Part shown: one piece after another, positions 32,377 through 40,900 of the stretch
Position numbering within the stretch: position 1 is the stretch's first letter
Layout: the number at the start of each line of letters is the position of its first letter
NCBI GenBank assembly: GCA_946407095.1
Contig: CAMJMR010000003.1
Coordinates: 27,319-91,318 of the forward strand
DNA: 64,000 nucleotides
Direction: 5' to 3'
Source: an uncultured Selenomonadales bacterium
GTDB lineage: Bacteria > Bacillota > Negativicutes > Selenomonadales > Selenomonadaceae
The notes under the pieces: generated by a model
Told to the model about the DNA's origin: nothing
Seen by the model: only the letters and a program-made list of their open reading frames with translations
Database searches by the model: none
Translations under genes and position numbers: made by a program

Positions 32377-33153
32377 TCAAAGCTGGTTGGCGAACCAATT
32401 TTGCTTGCCGATAAGCTCAACCAGCGCAAGCTGCTGTTCCGCCCAATACATGTCGCCTTCCTCGTCTTGATAGTACGCCTTCAAGATGTCGAAGGTCGTC
32501 GGGTCGTCCTGCGCGGCGATGACAATTTCCTTAAGCCATGCGAGCCCGTCCTTTGAAACTTGCAGGTCGTGCTTGAGATACTCGACGGCGTCGCAGATAA
32601 CGGGCGCGGCTTGCTTGTCCTCCAGCTTGACTTCGCAACCCAAATCGATGAGGCGGTCAATGCACTTGGTGACGTAACCGCGTTCCTCGGCGGCGTGCTC
32701 TTCGTACTGCTTGGCAAGCTTGCTCAAGCCCTGCGCGGCGAAAATGCGCGATTGAATCAGATGCCCGTCGGCCTGTTGCGCAAGTTGCGTGACAATCGTC
32801 TGCAAGCCCGCGATAACTTTGTTGTCCATAAAATCTTCCTCTCCGTCAAGCGGGTCGTCGACGTAATCAACTTCGGAATAGCCCGCGTGCAAAGTGATTT
32901 GATGACGCAAGCCCGCCGGAATGAAATACGTTTCGCCCGCCGAATAAACTTTGCTTTCGCCGTTGGCAGTGAAGGTGCAAGAGCCGCTGACGACAATCGT
33001 CCACTGCGCGGCGTGTGCATGTTCGGGAAAGATAACTTCCTTTTCTGCGCTGACAAAGTATACAGTACCCGTCGACGTGTGGTCAACATGCGTGGTCAAG
33101 CCGTCGATGCCGTAATCGCGGCTTGGAATTTTTTTGATGATGTCGGGGAACAT
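32377..33153 (-). CDS. cupin / ferritin-like fusion protein
   Basis: A 258-residue protein. Residues about 25-105 form a cupin barrel (FPEHAHAAQWTIVVSGSCTF, IPAGLRHQI), with His and Glu/Gln residues that may hold a metal. Residues about 110-258 look like a ferritin-like four-helix bundle (KQYEEHAAEERGYVTKCIDR, YYQDEEGDMYWAEQQLALVE). The order is unusual. It is the last gene of the aldolase-oxidoreductase operon, which may be under the TetR-type regulator upstream. A role in metal or oxidant handling is an inference. Confidence 0.7.
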   Translation of the reverse strand: MFPDIIKKIPSRDYGIDGLTTHVDHTSTGTVYFVSAEKEVIFPEHAHAAQWTIVVSGSCTFTANGESKVYSAGETYFIPAGLRHQITLHAGYSEVDYVDDPLDGEEDFMDNKVIAGLQTIVTQLAQQADGHLIQSRIFAAQGLSKLAKQYEEHAAEERGYVTKCIDRLIDLGCEVKLEDKQAAPVICDAVEYLKHDLQVSKDGLAWLKEIVIAAQDDPTTFDILKAYYQDEEGDMYWAEQQLALVELIGKQNWFANQL

Positions 33154-33162
33154 GTTATCACC

Positions 33163-33723
33163 TCAAAAAGATTTTATGCATTCAACGATATTATCTGCGT
33201 ATTTTTTCGCCTTGTCGACGAGCGCAGCCTTTTGCGCGTCGATGGTGAGACCGGGGACGCACATCATGCCGCCGACAGTGAACAGTTTCTTGAAGTCGAG
33301 CTTGCACAAGGCCGCGAAGGCTTTAATCGGATAGCTGAACTCTTCGACGGTGTGAGCCATGACGCCCGTTGCCGAGTAAGCATTTTCGGGCGCGCCCGTC
33401 GTGACAGAGATAATGAACGCTTTGCCCGCCAACGCCGTGCCTTGCGAGCCGTAAGCCCAGCCGTGCTCCATAACCTTGTCGATGTAAAGCTTGAGCAGGC
33501 CGGGGACGCCGTACCAGTGCATGGGATACGCGAAGACGATGACGTCAGCCTTTTCGAGTGCCGCCTGTTCCGCCTTGATGTCGAAGTCGTAAGTCGGATA
33601 GAGTTCGTCGAGCTTGTGAATTTCGACTTGCGGCAGCCGCGCAGATATTTCGTCCAAGATTGTTTTGTTCGCGAGCGAAATTTTCAAATCGGGGTGCCCG
33701 CTGATAATCACGACGTTTTTCAT
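33163..33723 (-). CDS. NAD(P)H-dependent oxidoreductase, flavodoxin-like fold (NQO/KefF type)
   Basis: A 186-residue FMN-type quinone/nitro reductase of the NQO1/MdaB/KefF family. Visible are the flavin-binding start [20 protein letters not shown], the core [20 protein letters not shown] and [10 protein letters not shown]. It probably transfers two electrons from NAD(P)H to quinones or aldehyde-derived electrophiles. The ATG overlaps the stop of the aldolase gene (ATGA). Coupling with an aldolase and a cupin-ferritin protein suggests response to reactive carbonyls or quinones. Confidence 0.87.
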   Translation of the reverse strand: MKNVVIISGHPDLKISLANKTILDEISARLPQVEIHKLDELYPTYDFDIKAEQAALEKADVIVFAYPMHWYGVPGLLKLYIDKVMEHGWAYGSQGTALAGKAFIISVTTGAPENAYSATGVMAHTVEEFSYPIKAFAALCKLDFKKLFTVGGMMCVPGLTIDAQKAALVDKAKKYADNIVECIKSF

Positions 33724-34511
33724 TTGCCAATGGCCTCCTTGTAAGTTTTGAGCGTATTGTCGGTCGCCGTCGTCAGGAAGGAGGTATCGCCGCCGAGCGC
33801 AAGGAAACTCACGCCCAAATCGACGAAACGCTTAGCCTGGTCAGTCGTCAAGGCGATTGTGCCGACGGGCTTGCCGAGCTTGCGAATGCGCTTAATCATG
33901 TCGTCCATTGCCGCTTCGACTTCGGGGTGGAAGATGTTAAGCCCGTGCCCCATGTCGACGGACAAATCAATCGGGCCGAGGAAAACTGCGCCGACGCCCT
34001 TCGTAGTGGCGATAGCCTCCAAATTTTCCCAACCGCGCACGCTTTCGATTTGCGGCAGGATACAAATTTCGTCGACGTTGCGGTCAAGATAATCTGCGTG
34101 GCGACCGAAACGACCTGCGCGGACGGCCGTTGCTCCGAAGCCGCGATTGCCGCGCGGCGCGTAGCTTGCCCAATACATGATGTCTTCGGTCTCTTCGCCC
34201 GTTTCGACCTTCGGGATGATGATGTTTTGAATGCCGCCGTCAAGGAGCTGTTTAATGATGCCGGTGCCGGCTTGCGGAATGCGGACGACGGGCGTCACGT
34301 CGTAAGCGGCAATGGCGCGGGCGATATCAAGAATCGTGGTGACGGTGTGCCCGCCGTGTTCGCCGTCGACGAAAAGAAAATCGATATCGGCCGTAGCCAA
34401 AATCTCGGCGACTTCAGCGGACGTGGTCTCTTGCCCGACGCCGTATTGAAGCTTGCCCGCCTCGATACCGTGCTTGAACTTGTTGTACAGATAATCTTTT
34501 ACCATCGGCAT
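33720..34511 (-). CDS. HpcH/HpaI-family aldolase (2,4-dihydroxyhept-2-ene-1,7-dioate aldolase-like)
   Basis: A class II pyruvate-type aldolase of 263 residues. Catalytic features seen: [38 protein letters not shown] (Glu metal ligand), QIES and [12 protein letters not shown] (Asp ligand). It splits or forms 2-keto-hydroxyacids; the exact substrate is unknown. The start is ATG 34511 with GGAGG ten bases upstream. It heads the operon with the NQO-type and cupin-ferritin genes, directly after the TetR-type gene. Confidence 0.87.
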   Translation of the reverse strand: MPMVKDYLYNKFKHGIEAGKLQYGVGQETTSAEVAEILATADIDFLFVDGEHGGHTVTTILDIARAIAAYDVTPVVRIPQAGTGIIKQLLDGGIQNIIIPKVETGEETEDIMYWASYAPRGNRGFGATAVRAGRFGRHADYLDRNVDEICILPQIESVRGWENLEAIATTKGVGAVFLGPIDLSVDMGHGLNIFHPEVEAAMDDMIKRIRKLGKPVGTIALTTDQAKRFVDLGVSFLALGGDTSFLTTATDNTLKTYKEAIGK

Positions 34512-34580
34512 GAAAGAATCGCCTCCAAAAAATTTTTTCAAGTGTACAATAGTTGGCAGGCAACTTCAATTATCAAAGCG

Positions 34581-35135
34581 TCAAATGTGTAAAAGCAGAG
34601 GCTTGAGCGGTTCGGGCATGGCCGCCACGAAAAATTTTGCCATATCGCGCGGCGGGCAGTCCCACTTGTCCAGAGCCCAATCGCTGACGAATTCCGATAC
34701 CGCTCGCATGAAAAACCTTATGCAGAAAAAAATTTCGGGCGACAGCTCGCGCAGGTGGTGATGAGTCTTTATCCACTCCGCCAACAAGTTAATCGCGTGG
34801 TCGTTGGTCGTGTAGCGGAAAGAATTTTGTCCGACGGCATTTTTGAGCAGGTTGACGTAAAAATTTTCGTCCTCCAAAATAATTTCCATCCACTTGCAGA
34901 CGACGTCCTCGAACGAATCGCCGCGCCCGAAATTTTCCATAGACGCCTCGACGCGCCGATTGTAAATCCACGCCATCAAGTCGTACTTGTCGCGGAAGTG
35001 ATTGTAGAATGTCGGCGCGGTGAGCCCGCAATTTTTAGTCAGCTCCTTGACCGTGATTTTGTCGACGGGCTTGAACTTCGCCAGCTCCTTAAGCGATTCA
35101 GCAAGCAATTCTTTTGTCGTGTGTCGCGTTATCAT
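34581..35135 (-). CDS. TetR-family transcriptional regulator
   Basis: A 184-residue one-domain-plus-sensor regulator. The helix-turn-helix is at about residues 23-45 (KITVKELTKNCGLTAPTFYN), followed by HFRDKYDLMAW, as in DhaS/TetR_C_8 type proteins. The C-terminal part should bind a small ligand. ATG behind GGAGGG. It reads in the same direction as the downstream aldolase operon with a 70-base gap, so it may repress it. No operator palindrome was clear. Confidence 0.85.
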   Translation of the reverse strand: MITRHTTKELLAESLKELAKFKPVDKITVKELTKNCGLTAPTFYNHFRDKYDLMAWIYNRRVEASMENFGRGDSFEDVVCKWMEIILEDENFYVNLLKNAVGQNSFRYTTNDHAINLLAEWIKTHHHLRELSPEIFFCIRFFMRAVSEFVSDWALDKWDCPPRDMAKFFVAAMPEPLKPLLLHI

Positions 35136-35202
35136 TTAAAATCCCTCCACTCAAAAAATAAATCGCCGCGCAGATTTTTGCAACCCGCTTTCAAAGAGGC
35201 AA

Positions 35203-35239
35203 AAAAATTATCCCCGCTCGTTTGAACGGGGATTTTTTT
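35203..35239. terminator. bidirectional terminator after ftsZ
   Basis: ATCCCCG and CGGGGAT arms with a 10-base loop, followed by T7 on the plus strand and preceded by A7. Confidence 0.85.
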
Positions 35240-35266
35240 GAGGTCGGCAATGCGTATAAGCGTTTG

Positions 35267-36436
35267 TTATCTGCGAGTGCGCATCCACGGCGGGATTTCG
35301 ATAATATCCGCGCCGCCGTCCTTAGGTTGAGCATTCGTGTTGCCGAAGCCGCCGCTGAAGGTTCCGAAGGGCGATTGGCGCAAAACGTCTTGAGCACGCG
35401 GAGGCGTCGGCTGCGGAGCTTGTTCTTGGACGGTCGGGCGAACGGGTTCGGGCTCGTCGTAAGCCTGTTCCTCTTCCTCCTCGTCGAAGCGCGTGGCTAT
35501 GACTGTGACGGAAACTTTATCGCCCAAAGACTCGTCGACGCTGACGCCCCAAATGATTTCGGCATCGGGATGCGCCGCCTCTTGCACGGTCGTCGACGCC
35601 TCGTTGACTTCCATCATCGAAAGTGAATCGGTTGCGCCCATAATGTTCAGCAGGACACCGCGCGCGCCTTGCAAGCTGGTTTCCAACAGCGGCGAATCGA
35701 TAGCGGCTTTGACGGCGTCGACGGTCGCATTTTCCCCCGAAGCCTCACCGATACCCATAAGAGCCGAGCCCGCGTTCTGCATGATAGACTTAACGTCGGC
35801 GAAGTCCAGATTAACCAGCCCCGGCACCGCTATCAAGTCCGAAATGCCCTTGACGCCTTGGCGAAGGATGTCGTCGGCTATCGTGAAGGCTTGCGTCATT
35901 GGCGTTTTCTTGTCGACGACTTGAAGCAGGCGGTCGTTGGGGATTGTGATAATCGTGTCGACGTTGCGCTTTAGGTTGTCAATGCCGATATCGGCGTTCT
36001 TCTTGCGCTTGGGCCCTTCAAAGGTGAAAGGACGAGTGACGACGCCGACAGTCAACGCACCGATTTCGCGAGCGCATTGCGCCACGACCGGAGCCGCGCC
36101 CGTGCCTGTGCCGCCGCCCATGCCCGCCGTTATGAAGACCATGTCAGAGCCGCGCAGGACGTTGATAATATCTTCGCGACTTTCCATGGCGGCCTTTTCG
36201 CCGATTTCGGGACGAGCACCTGCGCCGAGCCCGCGAGTCAACTTTTCGCCGATTTGCATGCGCTTGGGTGCCATCGCCTTCAAAAGTGCCTGCGCGTCGG
36301 TGTTGACCGCGATAAACTCGACGCCCTCCAAGCCCAAAGAGATCATGCGATTGACGGCGTTGTTGCCGCCGCCGCCCACCCCGATTACTTTGATTTTGGC
36401 GAACTGGTCTAAAGTGTTGTCATCAAGTTCAAACAC
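35267..36436 (-). CDS. ftsZ: cell division protein FtsZ
   Basis: The tubulin-like GTPase that forms the division ring. Seen: [17 protein letters not shown], the tubulin signature [11 protein letters not shown], the T7-loop region with [11 protein letters not shown], and a variable acidic/Pro linker. The C-terminal peptide is [13 protein letters not shown], which binds FtsA/SepF. The 389 residues are normal. GTG start behind GGAGG with nine bases between. No ftsA or ftsQ is adjacent; the gene stands alone here. Confidence 0.97.
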   Translation of the reverse strand: MFELDDNTLDQFAKIKVIGVGGGGNNAVNRMISLGLEGVEFIAVNTDAQALLKAMAPKRMQIGEKLTRGLGAGARPEIGEKAAMESREDIINVLRGSDMVFITAGMGGGTGTGAAPVVAQCAREIGALTVGVVTRPFTFEGPKRKKNADIGIDNLKRNVDTIITIPNDRLLQVVDKKTPMTQAFTIADDILRQGVKGISDLIAVPGLVNLDFADVKSIMQNAGSALMGIGEASGENATVDAVKAAIDSPLLETSLQGARGVLLNIMGATDSLSMMEVNEASTTVQEAAHPDAEIIWGVSVDESLGDKVSVTVIATRFDEEEEEQAYDEPEPVRPTVQEQAPQPTPPRAQDVLRQSPFGTFSGGFGNTNAQPKDGGADIIEIPPWMRTRR

Positions 36437-36566
36437 ACTCTCATTCCTCCATAAAACTTATTCAAGACTCCGAAGAGAAACTTTCCAAAGCTATTCGCCG
36501 TCATTATACTGTAAAATTTTCATTTGCAAAAGACTTCATGTCATAAAATTTTCAGCAAGCTGGTAG

Positions 36567-36581
36567 CCGCTTTAGAAGCGG
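36567..36581. repeat. CCGCTTTAGAAGCGG palindrome copy
   Basis: GCCGCTTTAGAAGCGGA, one mismatch from the copies at 20.7, 52.6 and 54.1 kb, followed by a GGAACGG-type tail. It lies in the gap between ftsZ and the next gene. Confidence 0.6.
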
Positions 36582-36613
36582 AGGAACGGTAAGGACACGG
36601 CGATAAGTGACCG

Positions 36614-37312
36614 TCACTTTGAATTGGCATACAACATGGCAAGCAGATATTTCGCGGGCACGCCGATTATCGGCTTTTCGGGCGCGAACGGGTCAGTCAA
36701 GCCCTCTTCCGCACGCTGAATCGCCTCGACCTGCGCGGACTCGTCGCAAGCCTTCATCAAAAGCCGTTCGTGCTCAAAAAGTTCCTGTTCGGCCTTCAGT
36801 CGCGCCTTCAACCGCTTAAGCCGCCGCTCCCAATACGTTTCCTCTTCGACGTGCCGCGAATCGTGCTTGTGTATGGCCGACGAATGCCCGCGATAATCTT
36901 CACGCGTCGCGCCGAACTCCATAACCTCATAACGTCCGTAGGTGCTGGGGTAGCCGCAAAGATAATCGGGAACGCTCAATTCCTCGCGCACACGGTCAAG
37001 AACCCACGCTTCGTAAGCCGAATCGCTTTGCATGGCAGCGTAGCCCGCCTCCGAAATGACAACCGTCACCTCGTCACGACAGCGCGTAAAGTTTCGCGGA
37101 ATGTTTTGCAGCTTGCCTTCAATGTAAGCCTTGTACTCGTCCGGCGTCATGTCTTGCGGCGAAGTTTCCTTGAGACCCTCGCGTGCCTCCGACAAAATCT
37201 CGTCGTAAGTCTTCGGTTTGTGAAAATTTTCAACGCGCCGCTCCAAATCTTCCATAAGCATGACCGCGCCGCCGATATAGCCGTTGTCCAAGCGAATCGC
37301 ATTGTTCGCCAT
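36614..37312 (-). CDS. protein of unknown function, 232 residues
   Basis: I do not recognise a family. The protein is soluble and charged. An N-terminal acidic helical part (LEDLERRVENFHKPKTYDEI) leads to a mixed middle (RDEVTVVISEAGYAAMQSDS, VPDYLCGYPSTYGRYEV) and a long Arg/Lys/Glu-rich helix (WERRLKRLKARLKAEQELFE), likely coiled coil. There is no signal peptide. ATG behind GGAGGCG. It is divergent from the gene at 37405 and next to the restriction-modification locus, so it may belong to a mobile or defence segment. Confidence 0.6.
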   Translation of the reverse strand: MANNAIRLDNGYIGGAVMLMEDLERRVENFHKPKTYDEILSEAREGLKETSPQDMTPDEYKAYIEGKLQNIPRNFTRCRDEVTVVISEAGYAAMQSDSAYEAWVLDRVREELSVPDYLCGYPSTYGRYEVMEFGATREDYRGHSSAIHKHDSRHVEEETYWERRLKRLKARLKAEQELFEHERLLMKACDESAQVEAIQRAEEGLTDPFAPEKPIIGVPAKYLLAMLYANSK

Positions 37313-37404
37313 AAAAATCGCCTCCTTTGAAATTTTATCGGCAAGTGCGCTTTTTTCTTTTAGCGGCGTGATATAATCGGCAAAAATCTTTCGGAGGGAT
37401 GAAA

Positions 37405-37800
37405 ATGCGCGTATGGTTTTTCAAAGAGCGGTGGCTGTCTTCCAACGGTTGGAAAGCGGCTCATTACGCCGTCACAGCCCAAGGCTGCCACATGACTTGC
37501 GGAATAAATTTCCCGGACGCGATTTACATGGCGCACGACCTTATCGCTTGCTTGAAAGACGAAGACGAAAAATTTTATGACGAGCCCTTTGAATATCTTA
37601 ACGACGGCATTTTCGATACCGATTCAAGAAATCTTTTTATCGGCGTGCTCGACCTCGACGTTGAACTTTTTCCGAATGGCGGTTGGTGCCGCGCAGGCGA
37701 TAAGCCTCCGAAAATTTTTTGCCATATGCGTTGGAAGATGTTGCGGCGGGCATTTCAGCTGTCATATAAAAAATCTTTCGGAGAAGGCACAAATTCATGA
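37405..37800 (+). CDS. protein of unknown function preceding the restriction enzyme
   Basis: 131 residues, no family recognised. Rich in Trp, Cys, Phe and His (RVWFFKERWLSSNGWKAAHY, GWCRAGDKPPKIFCHMRWKM), probably a compact cytoplasmic protein. I use ATG 37405 because GGAGGG directly abuts the ATG at 37399. Its stop overlaps the ATG of the duplicated enzyme start (ATGA at 37797). It was therefore once coupled to the restriction enzyme gene and may be part of that system. Confidence 0.6.
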   Translation: MRVWFFKERWLSSNGWKAAHYAVTAQGCHMTCGINFPDAIYMAHDLIACLKDEDEKFYDEPFEYLNDGIFDTDSRNLFIGVLDLDVELFPNGGWCRAGDKPPKIFCHMRWKMLRRAFQLSYKKSFGEGTNS

Positions 37801-37985
37801 CGATTGACGAACTGTTTGCGAGTTACGAAATTTTTTCGTTGTCAAGCAGGAATTTTCGTGATTCGCGCCGAACCACCCTAGGGGGGTTGGGGTGGTTGAA
37901 AATCAGACCTGCCCTCCGCAGACCCCCTGCCTTTCCGGGAAAAGTTGAAATTTATAAATGGTTGCGGGGGAGGGTGCGCCTGTGA
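37797..37985 (+). pseudogene. duplicated and broken start of the restriction enzyme gene
   Basis: The first 13 codons (MTIDELFASYEIF) repeat the true start of the downstream enzyme (TIDELLASYELF), 184 bases away. After that the frame runs through unrelated DNA that includes an ACCACCC/GGGTGGT inverted repeat and a purine/pyrimidine-rich stretch. An insertion or partial duplication has separated the original coupled start from the gene. Confidence 0.55.
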
Positions 37986-40900
37986 CGATTGACGAACTGC
38001 TTGCAAGCTACGAATTGTTTGCAATGAATGATGTCGAGAAGGGTGAACGCTTTGAACGCCTGATGCGGAATTTCATGCTGACTTATCCCGCTTGGCGCGG
38101 AAAGATTTCAGAAGCTTGGCTGTGGAAAGATTTTCCTTTCCGTCACGACCTCGGAACGATTGATTTGGGAATTGACCTTGTTGCAAAGACTGTTGACGGC
38201 GAATTTTGGGCGGCGCAATGTAAATTCTACGCTGACACCACGATTATCGCCAAGCCCGCCGTCGATTCCTTTTTCTCGGAGGCGACAAGGACTTTCGGCG
38301 ACGGGCAAAGCTTCGCCAAGTTCATCTGGATTTCGACGACCGACCGCTACACCGACAACGCCCGCGAAATGTTCAAGGGCAGAAAGCCCGCCGTTCAGAT
38401 TATCGACTTGGCGACACTGCGCCGCGTGCAAATCAACTGGGCTCTGCTCGATAACGGCTTCAAAAGCGATGACGCCCGCATCATTCGGCACCTCCGCGAC
38501 TATCAGCAAAAGGCTGTTGACGACGCTCAGGCTCACTATCAAAAGCACGCTCGCGGCAGATTAATCATGGCTTGCGGCACCGGCAAGACGTTCACCTCGC
38601 TAAAAATCGCCGAAGCCCTTGCGCCCGACGGTTTGATTTTGTTTTTGGTACCGTCAATCTCGCTTTTAAGTCAAACGCTCGAAGAATGGGCTGCCGACTC
38701 CGCCGAACCGCTTAACGCCGTCTGTGTTTGCTCCGATGAGACCGCCGCGCAGGACGCCGACGAAATTACCGATGTCAACCTCCCGCTCGACGCGACGACC
38801 GACCCCGATAAAATTTCCGACGCCTTGAACAATCTGCGCGGCAACGGCTTGACCGTCGTCTTTTCAACCTATCAATCCCTCGACAAGGTGGCGGCGACCA
38901 AAAACGTCTTCGACCTGATTATCTGCGACGAAGCGCATCGCACAACCGGCTCGTCCAAGGACACCGCGACTCAATTCACCGCCGTGCACTCCGACGACTT
39001 CATTAAAGCCCGCCGCCGCCTCTACATGACCGCGACGCCAAGAATGTTCACTTCCGACGCGCTCAAGAAGGCCGCCGCCAACGACATCAACGTTTGGTCT
39101 ATGGACGACGAAAAAACTTACGGCGACGAATTTTACCGCCTCAACTTCGGCCAAGCCGTCAAGCTCAAGCTTTTGTCCGACTACAAGGTTATCGTCCTCA
39201 CGCTCAACGAAAAAAAATCCGACGACCAAAAATCTGCCGACGCCAACTCAAAAATCAGCGGAACTATCAACGCACTCGCCAAAAAGATGACGCACGCCTC
39301 CGCCGCGCTCGCGACCGTCGACCCCGCGCCCATGCATACCGCCGTTGCCTTTTGCCCCACTATCAAAGACTCAAAAGCCATCGCCGCCGCCTTCGACGCC
39401 ATTGCCAAATCGAAGCGCGACATCCTCGACGTTAAAGCCGCTCATGTCGACGGCACGCAGGACAGCCGTTTTCGCAACCAACAACTTTCTTGGCTGAAGA
39501 CCACGCCCGCCGACGGCAACGCTTGCCGAATCTTAACCAACGTCCGCTGCCTGTCCGAAGGTGTCGACGTGCCCGCTCTCGACGCCGTTATCTTCATGGC
39601 GTCCAAAAAATCTAAAGTCGAAATCGTTCAAGCTGTCGGGCGCGTCATGCGCAAGGCTCCCGATAAAAAATACGGCTACATAATCATTCCCGTCGTCGTG
39701 CCGCTCGAAAAGAATCCCGAAGACGAACTCGCCAACAGCAAGGCTTACAACGTCATTTGGGACGTACTCAACGCCCTGCGCTCTCACGACGGACGCATCG
39801 ACGTTTTCATCGAAGAAATTAAGTTACAACTCGCGCGCGGCGAAAAACCCAATGACAACGGCGACGGCGGTCACGTTTTCTTCGGCGGCGTCGACGACGA
39901 AGACGAAGACCAACCCTATCAGCTCACGCTCCATTTCGGCGAATGGCAAGATTTTCTTTACGCCCGCATGGTTGAACGCGTCGGCAACCGCCGCTATTGG
40001 GAACAGTGGGCTGCCGATATCGCGCAAATCGCGCAACGACACACCGACCGTATTAAAGAGCTTATCGCCTTCGACAACGACGCCCGCCGCAAATTTTACA
40101 ATTTCGTCTACGACCTCCAGCAAAACTTGAATCCCGCCGTCATGCCCGAAGCCGCCGTCGAAATGCTTGCCCAACACATCATCACCCGCCCCGTATTCGA
40201 GGCTCTCTTTGAAAATTATTCCTTCGTCGAGAAAAACCCCGTCTCTCAAGCGTTGGAAAAAGTCCTTGCCGCCTTCGACACCCAAGACACCGACGACGAG
40301 GCCGCACGCCTTAAAAGTTTCGCCGACTCCGTTCGCGAACGCTGCCAAGCCGTTCACACCGCGCAAGACCGTCAGCAAGTCATCATCGAGCTTTACGAAA
40401 AATTTTTCCAAATCGCCGTGCCTAAGACCGTCGAACGACTCGGAATCGTCTACACGCCCGTCGAAGTCGTCGATTTTATCCTCCGCTCCGTTGACGCCGT
40501 CCTTAAGAAAAATTTCAAGCGCACACTCTCCGATAAGGGCGTCCACGTCCTTGACCCCTTCGCGGGCACGGGCACTTTCCTCGTCCGCCTCATTCAATCC
40601 GGTTTGATTAAGCCCCGCGACCTTTTCCGCAAATATCTCAACGAACTCCACGCCAACGAAATTGTCTTGCTTGCCTACTACATTGCCGCCGTCAACGTCG
40701 AAAACGCCTACCACGCCGCCGTCGACGCTAAAGGTTATCAGCCCTTTGAAGGCATTTGCTTCACCGACACCTTTCAGGCAGCCGAAAACGACGAACACGC
40801 TCAAGGGCAGACCGACTTCAAAGCTCTTCGCGACCCGCTGCACGAAAACGCCGCTCGCGTCAAAGAACAGCTCCAAACCCGAATCGAAGTCATTATCGGC

